DNA of 64,000 nt. It comes from Raphanus sativus. Lineage: Eukaryota; Streptophyta; Magnoliopsida; Brassicales; Brassicaceae. The DNA lies in assembly GCF_000801105.2 (NCBI RefSeq), contig NC_079515.1, forward strand, positions 36,169,407 through 36,233,406, written 5' to 3'. Both the position numbers and the translations under genes were made by a program. Shown piece by piece: positions 23,079-32,952 of the stretch. Below the pieces are notes generated by a model, which worked only from the letters and a program-made list of their open reading frames with translations, was not told where the DNA came from and made no database searches. The first letter of the stretch is position 1; each line of letters begins with the position of its first letter.

Positions 23079-26078
23079 TTACGAATCTCGAGAGTCGGGG
23101 ATCAAGGCCACGACGTCTTCAAGATCTGCTACACTGAGTGAAAACGCCTCCACGTTTTTCACGCAACAAACATCTCTTTTGCTATACAATTCCTCTGATG
23201 GCATCCTTAGCGTAGTCCCATCTGAAAATTTCAAAGCATATAATATGAAGTGTTGTCAAAGGTATACTTTATGTTTCGAGTTTTTAAATCAAAAACATTG
23301 AGAGTTGTGAGCACATAGAGTCAACAAAGGATGTACCGGGGTTTACAGAAGAGCGTTTTTGGCACCAAGTGAGAAGTTCTTCACCACAAACGTTTCCCTC
23401 TGATAAAAGCGTACGAGAACCGTCTTCTCTAGTGCTCACCATCTCACCAGTCACAATGAATACCATATTCTTAACTAGATCTCCACGGCGCAAGACCATG
23501 CTACCCTTTAAGTAAATCCTCTGTTTCAGCTTCTCACGAATGGCATCTAAGATATTTTCATCCATCTCCGAAAATATCCCCACCTGCAAAGCCATTTAAC
23601 ATTTTCAATAATCGTGAGAGAGAAGCAAAGAGAGCCAACGCTCTGGAGGAAATGGACTCCGATGTTTACCTTCTTGAGAAATGCGAAGAGGTGTCGTCTT
23701 ATATCTCTTTGAAGGTCATCAGGCATACTCTCAACGAGAAATTCTTCGTTAACTCCTCTAGTAGCACTCCAGTTTAATCGCTCAGCCTCTAGCACCTTCC
23801 TGAAAAATATGGAAACAACTATTCAGTTAGGCTTTTACAGATAGTGATGAAACGACGTCATTCTTCACATTTCAACTTGAAAAGTGCATGAGGCATAGTT
23901 CACATACGTTCTTATGTCGTCTGGAAACTGTCTATGGCTCATCCATTTATTCACATCACGACGTCTCAGAGTCATTTCCATATTCCTAATTAAGGTGGAC
24001 AAAACACAGTCAATGGAGAGATAATCCATCATTTCTTGAGATATCTTCTACAACGATGGGAGTAATTAAGTTTACCTGCGGCTGAGAGACTGAAGGAAGT
24101 TCTGCATATTACCAATAAGAAGCGCGAAAAGGAAAAGCCCCAGTCCGATGATAGCCATGGTAAATAAGACCTCCCAAACAAAGTAACTTGGGACTTGGTT
24201 TCCAGCAAGCGTGCTGATTTGCTTTTTTGAGAGTAGTAAACAATTGACAAATGACTCAAGAGTTCCACATTATGCCACCAACCAATGCAAACTAGTTGAA
24301 CAGTTGTGTAAAACTTGAATTACCTGAAACCCCCAGAAAAGAGAGTATATGTATCGTTTGGGCAGATTAGAGTCATGGGTGAGATTGACTGCCTTCCAAT
24401 AGATTCCATAATGAAAACCATCCTCTCGAAAACAAGCACTGGCATTAGCATTATCTTTCCAGTTCAACGCAGCATTTTTAGATACGTCGGTACTACAATC
24501 TATTAGTTTTTTGCATGTAGAATTAGATTCAAAACGAATACAAGCATCTCGAAGGCATTCATTAACTCTCTGCAAGAGACAAAACGAGAAGAATCAATAA
24601 ACCACTAAAAAATAAATATTCACATATTATATATGTTGTTTAGGACAATAGAAGCGATTAAATCCCAACATAAAGAGTATTAGTTTAATTACTTTAAAAA
24701 GGATATTAGTTTAAAGTCAATGATAGAAGTTTGGAACTTTTGCCATACCTGCAGGCCAAAAATATACCAGCAAGAGCCAACAACATGACCAGCAAGCATG
24801 AAGGTGAAAAGATTAAGAAAAAAGCTAAGCCAAGCCGACTCAAATATGAACCCTGTTTGTCTTTTTCCGGCTAGAAGATGAAAAAGCCTCTGTAACTTTG
24901 GAATGCATTGGATAAGAACTGCAGTGCGTAAAAGGTTCTTGATAACGTCTGCCGAACCTTTGCCAAATACGTGCGGTATTATCCATACTAACAGTATCTG
25001 TAACCAAAAGAGAAAAGGAGAGATCAACGGTAAACGAACCTATTCCAATTACATTTTTATAAATAAAATAAAACACTGGTGTAGCTTTTAACATTATGAT
25101 ACCTGCGGAACTGGCAATACTATGAACAAGTCTATGAGAAAATTTCCTCGGTAGTAACGCCTAGCAATTTTTATTGGATCCTTAACCAATTCGCCAGAAC
25201 CAACAACCGTAGACTCAGGATCTACATATGCCAGTCGGAACTGCAACAAAATATGAAATAAGAAGCAGTAAGCCAATAGATTCTCTTATAACAAAAATTA
25301 AGACAAAATGAAACACACCTGAAGCAGGATGTTTACACAGAATAAAACATCCGTTAAAGTTCTAAGAGCTACCAATATATGAGCCATCCGCCAATCAATC
25401 TTCATGCATTTTCCGCGCTGCAGTATGAAAAGATGGTGATGCTCAAGCGCAAGAATATAAAACATGAGAAGTAAAAGGGAGATATCTAATATATACCTTA
25501 CTAACTTCTATGGGGAAGAAGAAGAGGGGATCTACGAAAATAGACAACAAGATTGAAAAGGCAAAGAGATTAGTCCATCTCTGAAACTCTTCAGGCGTCA
25601 TGATTTTGGGTAAGTATTTATCAACAGATGTAGCAAATCGCCGAGCCCAGCCTTTAGCATCATCATCCTGAGCATTATGGAGCTAGCAAGATAAAAGACA
25701 AGAGTATATTTCAACAAATTTTATTTGAGTCTCAAACTAATAATTACTTGAGCCCCAAGCTACGATTTACTTGAGTCTCAAATTTGATTGTAAAGTAAAT
25801 AAATCAAAACAAGATACCATGGAATCAGAATTGGCAGAAAATCTGGGAGTAGAGGAAATAGGATCACTCATTTGCACTAGCTGAGGTCGTCTCTGAGTCC
25901 CAAGAGGATCTGTGTAGCCTAAAACAACTGTCGAGTTTTCGAATACGTCAATGGTGGAAGAAGTGTTTGAGAGGGAAACACTACGTGACCTGGAAGTGAA
26001 AGGCCTAGTACGAGATGATGATGATGTGTCTGAAACTGGAAGCATGGGAACATAACCGTGCCCGTTGGGAGAAGACAT
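23079..26078 (-). CDS. cyclic nucleotide-gated channel, CNGC19/20 type, copy A (C-terminally truncated)
   Basis: Eleven exons with GT-AG introns, from ATG 26076-26078 (MSSPNGHGYVPMLPVSD) to TAA 23079-23081. Family: plasma-membrane calcium-permeable channels used in defence signalling. Visible parts are S1 (NLFAFSILLSIFVDPLFFFP), S3 with Asp (FLIDLFIVLPVPQ), S4 with Arg (NLLRTAVLIQCIPKLQRL), S5 (MLAGHVVGSCWYIFGLQ), the filter region STLAGNQVPSYFVWE, S6 (IIGLGLFLFALLIGNMQNFL), the C-linker and the cyclic-nucleotide-binding beta roll (MVLRRGDLVKNMVFIV). The frame shifts after DLEDVVAL and stops at DSRDS. The old tail (RHRVQGATRYESPY) survives in another frame, so the C-terminal helix and IQ calmodulin site are lost. 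The N-terminus lacks the cysteine-rich segment of Arabidopsis CNGC20. Orthology to CNGC19 or CNGC20 is not resolved. Confidence 0.8.
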
Positions 26079-26225
26079 TTCGGGACAAAACCTTCAAGAC
26101 GAAAACAAAGAGTTCAGCACGAAAAGAAAAAAAGAAGAAGCTAGGGCATAAGTGAAGCCGAGACTATTGAGAGTAATGGAAAATGGAGAAGGAAGGAGAT
26201 GATGAATTGAGTAACTGAATCAGGG

Positions 26226-26236
26226 TCTTTTTATAG
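26226..26236 (-). promoter_or_regulatory. TATA box of CNGC copy A
   Basis: Minus-strand CTATAAAAAGA about 150 bases upstream of the ATG. The same box is conserved in copies B (32215-32225) and C (43462-43472). In A the sequence just upstream (GACTCCTCCT) is uninterrupted and represents the ancestral arrangement. Confidence 0.65.
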
Positions 26237-26279
26237 AGGAGGAGTCAAGCAAGTGTATTATTTATTATTACTAGTGGAT

Positions 26280-27620
26280 CGATAAACTAAAGAGCAGTGC
26301 GTCGAGACGAAAAGTAACCACATCGAAACATTCTTTTGAAACTTCACGTCGATTTACTTTTTTGAAACATTTTGCGAAGACTGACTTTGTAGCACCCGGA
26401 TTTTTAGATTCCGGGCCTCTTTTTGTACTTGCAAGTAGACAGTGGCGGCTTAAACTATATTGGACGTATGGACAATTTTTTTTTCTGTATTATAGTTAGT
26501 TAAGCATAATACTGTATTATAGACCCAAACTAGGGGTGAACACTTTATCTGATATCCAAAGCGGTATCCAAATCCGATCCGAAAATTCCGAACTAAAATC
26601 CGAATCGAAATAATAAAATACCCGAATGGATATTGATTTAGGAGATATTGAATATCCGAATATAGTAGAGCAGTTGAACATTATTATTAGTGGACACTCG
26701 AAAATTTTACGAAGACTGACTTTTTATTTATAGATTTCAGGCCGTTTTTTTCTACTTTGAAGTAGAGTAGTTGAATATGGTCCAAAATTTTAGAGGGTTC
26801 ATAATTTTTTTTGTTTTAGTAATAACTATACATACAAAATTATATATTAAAAAAAATATAACTATATTTAGATCTAATTTTTGTATTAATTAACCAATAA
26901 ATATAAATTAGAAATTTGATTTCGCTAACATAACCAACCAAAAATGCAATAAGTTAGGAAGTAATTTGCATCTATATCAATTATATATTTTGAAAAGTAA
27001 AAAAAAAGATGTTGGTGTTTGTTTTAGTATTCAATGTAAGTTTAGAAAGTTAATATTCTAATTTGATTATGTGTAAGAAAATATTATTAATTAGTAAATA
27101 TTAATAAAACGATAAATATATAATTTTTTCACCAATTCCAAAAAAACAGTAATAACAAACAGGAAAGACTAGTATAAGTTTCTGCCGAGAAGAAGAAAAA
27201 AACAAGAATCTCCAATTTTTTGTCTAACAAATCAAAATTCTACATCTTTTTGTAACGACTATACATGTTATTGTTCTATTATTATTTTATAGATTGTAGT
27301 TTATGATTGTGGATATAAAACATCAAGAAAAAAAACCGAAAAATTCATATTCTCAAAGAGTTTTTTTAAACCGAAAAATTCATGTTCTCAAAGAGGTTTT
27401 TTCATAAGTTTTTAATTAAAAACAAAAACAAAAGATGTCTCTTCCATTCACACCAAAAAAAATTGGTCCATGATTCTGCATAAGAAAAACTAGAAGAATG
27501 GTTTTATTTAGATTAAAAATTTTAGATTGGTAAAAGAGTATTTTCATGAGAAAAACATATGAATTATTTTAGGTTTTTTAAAAGGGCCTTGCTTTTTCTT
27601 TGAACAGGGTCTCTATAGAA
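26280..27620. other. AT-rich region upstream of CNGC copy A
   Basis: No gene. A motif GAAACTTCACGTCGA followed by TTTTGCGAAGACTGACTTT (about 26338-26388) recurs at 35655, 41632 and 60947. From 26530 to 26660 there is degenerate ATCCGAA repeat starting near AGGGGTGAACAC, probably a decayed hAT-type element. The rest is AT-rich filler. Confidence 0.4.
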
Positions 27621-28680
27621 TTTGAGTTACTTATTAGCATGGACCCTTGTAATTATATTAAGTGGAAAGACGACGTGTTTGAGGATATCTGATGTAGATA
27701 AGTCTATCTATCGCTGTATTAGGCTGCTATTTTTTTCTTTTTTTGCTTCATTCGGCTTCACTTGTCTCCATTACTCCACCTGGAGTTGCTTCACCATTAC
27801 TCCATCTGATTTTGACATCATGTTCCTTTGTAATAGTTGACTTAGCTTTAACCCCTTTGATGCTTCCTTTGATAGTGAAAGTTTTGGATACAATATTCTG
27901 ATAAATAATGCATCCTCCGGTCATTATCTTCAACCATCCCACTGGTCTATGATTTCCAACGCCATTAGCTTCCTTAATCTCAGGTATTATCAAGCTCCTC
28001 TTCATCTACCCCTGTGTGGCGAGTTCAGCTTGTCCATTGTCTCTTCTTAGTTTGCTTCGAGAATGAACCATAATATTTTTCTGGCCAGAATCCACGGTTC
28101 TTACGGTGAATCATGTATCACCATCACGTTCTGAAGCAAACCCAAACAACCTTAAACCCGAGATGCCCGGCGAATCCATGTATGTGCCTTCGGTGAAGCT
28201 TGTCTTCTTCTGCTCCAAATTCAATCACTCTCCAGAGATTCAGACCATGCCCCTCCTTTGCTTTTCCTGGTATCAAACTCGCCATTGATACCACCAGTAC
28301 TCTTAAAGTATGATTCCCAGCTTCTATACAACTCTTTGCTGTAATACCATAGCTTAATCATCTTCTACGATAATTTAATATGTCAAGGTCCTTTGATTTT
28401 AGCTTTTCCAGACATCATTAAAACTTCCCATCGCAGCTACTAGAAGTAAGGTAACCCTGTTTGATTTTTCCTTATCAAACTCTTAATCATTGAACCTCCT
28501 TCATGACTACCCTTAAGCCAATGAATCTGGTAAACAAATCCTTTGACACTTGCAACTTGATTCCCTTTGATATCCTTTCGATTCTTATCATGTGCACTTG
28601 ATCTTAGAATCAATTTCTTCCTTGAATCAATTGCATTAAACCTGAACCGTACACGCTTTAAACTTGAAAGCAATCCATGA
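27621..28680 (-). other. coding-like remnants of unknown origin
   Basis: GC content rises and several minus-strand frames stay open for 80-100 codons (27748-28005, starting MKRSLIIPEIKEANG; 28440-28757, starting MKDREFAEMMLLKLW). They show no motif I recognise and are separated by stops. Their look (lysine-rich short blocks, no introns) would suit a decayed retroelement or a captured gene fragment, but I cannot assign them. The left arm of the CNGC inverted duplication begins at about 28685. Confidence 0.25.
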
Positions 28681-29049
28681 TATGACAAATAATAAAAAAG
28701 ATCTGTGAGCCACCAAAGTTTTAATAACATCATTTCTGCAAATTCCCTATCTTTCAAGCTGCACCTATAGACTCACGTAATCTTTCATCTTTGAAGGAAG
28801 TTAATTTTAAAAAGGTAACTAGGGTTGAGATTTTATTCAATCTAAAACTTGCGTGAAAATGATCTTATTAGAGCGACAAATACATCGTACAATATAGTTG
28901 TATGACAACCACCAAGCTTATATCATCAAATATCCATCGAAAATAAAGATTACAATCTAATTGACTGATCCGAAGCCATCGCCTTCTATATCTCCAAGCC
29001 ACTTGAATCTGCCTAGCCTCTCATAGCCTACAATATGGAGATTCGTACC

Positions 29050-32000
29050 TCATGGCTCCTGGCACTCTATGAAATCTCGAGAGTCGGGGATCAAGGCCAC
29101 GACGTCTTCAAGATCTGCTACACTGAGTGAAAACGCCTCCACGTCTGTCAAGCACTTAACATCTCTGGTGCTATGCAATCCATTTGATGGCACCCTTATC
29201 CTAGTCCCATCTGAAATTTTCAAAGAATATCCGGTTCCCATATGCAGTGTCATCTAAGTGTATACTTTATGTTTCGAGTTTTTAAATCAAAAACATTGAG
29301 AGTTGTGAGCACATAGAGTCAACAAAGGATGTACCGGGGTTTCCAGAAGAGCGTTTTTGGAACCAAGTGAGAAGTTCTTCACCACAAACGTCTCCCTCTG
29401 ATAAAGAAGTAACGGAATTGTCTTTTTCAGTGCTCTCCATCTCACCTCCCACTATGAATACAATTTTCTTAACTAGACCTCCACGGCGCAAGACCAAGCT
29501 ACCCTTTAAGTAAATCCTCTGTTTCAGCCTCTCAAGGATTTCATCTAAGATTGGTTCATCCATCTCCGAAAACAACTTCACCTGGAAAGCCATTTAACAT
29601 TTTCGATAATCAAAGAGAGAAGGAAAGAGAGCCAACGGTAAAGGAAACGGGCTCTGATGTTTACCTTCTTGATTGATGCGAAGAGGTGTCGTCTTATATC
29701 TATCTGAAGGTCATCAGGCATATTCTCGACGAGCAATTCTTCGTTAACTCCTTTAGTAGCATTCCAGTTTAACCGCTCAGAAGTTCGCACCCTCCTGAAA
29801 ATATAGAAACAACTATTCAGTTAGCTTTACAGCTAGTGATGATAAAGCTCATAATTTATATCTCCTAATATCTTAAGAATTCAACTTGAAAACGAAGGCA
29901 TAGTTCACATACTTTCTTATGTCTTCTGGAAACCGTCTATGGTTCATCCATTGGTCCACATCACGCCGTCTTAGAGTCATTTCCATATCCCTAAGGTGGA
30001 CAAAGCACAGTCAACAGAGAGATCATCCACCATGTCTTGAGATATCAGATTTTATACAAAGATAGGAGTTATTTACCTGCGGCTTAGAGACAGAAGGAAG
30101 TTCTGCATATTACCAATAAGAAGCGCTAAAAGCAAAAGCCCCAGTCCAATGATAGTCATGGTAAATACAATATCCCCAAAATAGTAACTTGGGACTTGGT
30201 TTCCAGCAAGCGTGCTGATTTGCTTTTGAGAGTAGTAAAACAATTGACAATAACTCAAGAGTTCCACATTATGCCAAACCAATGCAAACTAGTTGAACAG
30301 TTGTGTAAACTTGAATTACCTGAAACCCCCAGAAAAGAGAGTAACCGTATCTTGTGTACCAAGGAGTAGAGCTATAGGTGAGATTGACTGCCTTCGTATA
30401 GATTCCATAATGAAAACCATTCTCTTGAAAACAAACACTGGCTTTCACGTTACTTTTCCACGCGTCTAAAACTTCTTTTCTCTTTTCATGACAATCTATT
30501 AGTTGTTTGCATCCTCTTTCATCATTGCCACAAGCAACTCGAAGGCAACGATGAACTCTCTGCAAGAGACAAAAAGGGGAAGCATGCAACAAGAAGATCA
30601 ATAAAACCCATACAAATATACACATCTTCTGTTGGTTTGGACAAAAGAAGTAGTTTAATTTACTAAGAAATCATATTAGTTTAAATTGAATGATACAAGT
30701 TTTGGAATTTTTGTCATACCTGCAGACAAAAAAAATACCAGGAAGAGCCAACAACATGACCCGCAAGCATGTAGGTGAGAAGATTTATAAAAAATTTAGC
30801 CTGTGCCGACTCAAATATTAACCATTTTGGTGTTTGTCCGGCTATAAGAGGAAGAAACATATATAACTTTGGAATGTATTGGAGAAGAATTATAGTGAGA
30901 AAAATGTTCTGTGCATCGTTTGTCCAAGATGCGCCTAACTTGTGAGTTAGAAATATCTGTCCAAAGGAGAAAAGACAGAAGATAGGTCAATGTAAACGAA
31001 CATATTTTCAAATACATTTAAGAAATAAACTGCTGTAGCTCTAACATTATACCTGTGGAAATGGGATCACTAAGAGGAGGTTTAGGTAGTAATTTAGCCT
31101 AATTTGTTTACGTTCATCAACCGTATACTCAGAATTTACATATGCCATTGAGTACTGCAACAATATATGAAACAAGAAGCAGTAAACCAACAATTCTCTT
31201 ATAACAAAATAAAATCAAAAGGAAACACACCTGAATAAAGATGTTTACACATAATAAAATATCCGTTACACCTTTGATAACAAAAATTGGACGAGCCATC
31301 GGCCAATTGATCTTAATGCATTTCTCCTCCTACAGTATGAAAGATGGTGTTGCTCAAGCGCAAGAATACAAAACATGAGAAGCAAAAGAGAGATATCTCA
31401 TACCAGTTTGACTTCTATGGGGAAAAAGAAGAGGGGATCTACGAAAATAGACAACATGCATGAATAGGCAAAGAATGTAGTCCAGCTCGGAACGTATTTA
31501 GAGTGAGGATACATGATTCTGGATATGTATTTTTTAACGAATGTAGCGAATCTCGTAGCCTTGGCATCATCATCCAGAGCATTATGGTGCTAGCAAGATA
31601 AAAGAAAAGACTCCGTACTTCAACAAAAATTACTTAAGTCAACATTTGAATACCAAGCTACAGTTTACTTGAGTCTCAAGCTTGATTGTAAAGTAAAGAA
31701 ATCAAAACAAGATACCGTGGTGGAATCAGAAGTGGCAGAAACTCTGGGAGTGGGGATTTGAGCGGCTTCTTGGTTGTAATCAGAAGAACCACAAGTTGAA
31801 GGAGGAGGAAGAGAAAATGGAGACTCAGGACTGCGAGTAGAGGAAAGAGGGTCACCCATTTGCACTAATGGAGGCCGTCTCTGGGTTCCAAGAGGATTTG
31901 TGTAGCCCAAAACAACAATTGAGTTGTCAAGTCCGTCAATGCTGGAAGAAGTGTTTGCTAGGGAAATGCTACGTGACCTGGAAGTGAAAGGCCTTGTACG

Positions 32001-32069
32001 AGATGATGATGATGATGAGTCTGAAACTGGAAGCATGGGAACATCATCGTTCTCGTTGGAAGAAGCCAT
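29050..32069 (-). CDS. cyclic nucleotide-gated channel, CNGC19/20 type, copy B (C-terminally truncated)
   Basis: ATG 32067-32069 (MASSNENDDVPMLPVSDSS), stop TGA 29050-29052 after RDFIECQEP. Eleven exons as in copy A. It keeps the PLVQMGDPLSSTR start region, S5 (MLAGHVVGSSWYFFCLQ), the filter STLAGNQVPSYYFGD, S6 and the CNBD beta roll (LVLRRGGLVKKIVFIV). Oddities: S3 reads NYYLNLLLVIPFPQ with Asn for the usual Asp; S4 reads NIFLTIILLQYIPKLYMF without the two arginines of copy A; the S3-S4 part is shorter by four residues than copy C (IFLTHKLG); the loop before S3 is shorter than in A. The tail is out of frame before the IQ site, as in A. Expression and channel function are uncertain. The last exons (VRTSERLNWNATKG, LHSTRDVKCLTDVE) differ from A and C. 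Confidence 0.78.
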
Positions 32070-32214
32070 TTAGAGACAAAACCTTTTTCAAGAAGAAAAC
32101 AAAGAGACCAGCAAGAAAAATGATAAATGCTAGGGCATAAGTGAAGTAGAGACTATAGAGTTCTGGAAAATTGAGAAGGAAGGAGATAGATGACTTACAA
32201 TAACTGAATCAGTG

Positions 32215-32225
32215 TCTTTTTATAG
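32215..32225 (-). promoter_or_regulatory. TATA box of CNGC copy B
   Basis: Minus-strand CTATAAAAAGA as in copy A. Only eight bases upstream of it begins the inserted hAT-type element. Confidence 0.65.
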
Positions 32226-32233
32226 AGGAAGAG

Positions 32234-32918
32234 TAGGCCTGCGCATTTTACTCGGATCCAAGGACTCTCTTCCAAACCGATTCGGAAAATCTCGGTTCAG
32301 ATTGAAATCGACCCGATCTTTTTTTCTATTGGATTTTGTTATGGAGGACCATCGGGTCTTAGATCTGACCCGATCAAAATCCGAGACCCAACATGGTATC
32401 TGAAAAGCGCAAAACTTCTAGTATATTATATATATAGATGTTTTAGTATATTTTTAATACTATAGGTATTTTTCTATGTTTCAGATTTAAGTTTTTGGGT
32501 ATGGTTTTAAGTTTCAGATAAAATTTTAATTTTTCAAAAAAATAATTCGGATAATCGAATAAAACTTCAATATTCTTCATGTCTCCGGATCAGATTTTGA
32601 GTAAAATTTTGGATATTTTTCAGGTAATTGAATATTCTCAATTTTTTTTTTGTTTTTTGGGTACTGTTTTGAGCAGACCCGACATGATCCGAACAGAACC
32701 CAAACCAAAATCGAACCGATAAATTATACTTATTCTGTTAGATCTAATAATTTAAGACCCAAACTGTTTCGGACCTAATAGGATTCAAACCGAACTCGAA
32801 CCAAAAAATTTTAATAACTTTATTAGGTCTAAATATCTAAGATCCAAAAATCCAGATCCGATAAGATCCGATCCAAACTCTATCCAAACCCGACCAGGGA
32901 TCATAATGCTCATGCCTA
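32234..32918. mobile_element. hAT-type non-autonomous element upstream of CNGC copy B
   Basis: Flanked by an 8-bp target duplication AGGAAGAG (32226-32233 and 32919-32926). Ends are imperfect inverted repeats: TAGGCCTGCGCATT at the left and TAGGCATGAGCATT read from the right. The interior is built of degenerate GGATCCGA / GACCCGATC / CCGAACC units and has no coding capacity. Copy A has the empty site (AGAGGAGGAGTCAAGCAAG). The same element in copy C is 42774-43454. Confidence 0.82.
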
Positions 32919-32952
32919 AGGAAGAGTCAAGCAAGTGGATAATTTATTGTTA

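Noticed and set aside
24029..24268. Minus-strand frame with FGRSYLPWLSSDWGF
   Set aside because: It is an out-of-phase reading of CNGC exon 7; the correct frame reads QVPSYFVWEVLFTMAI.
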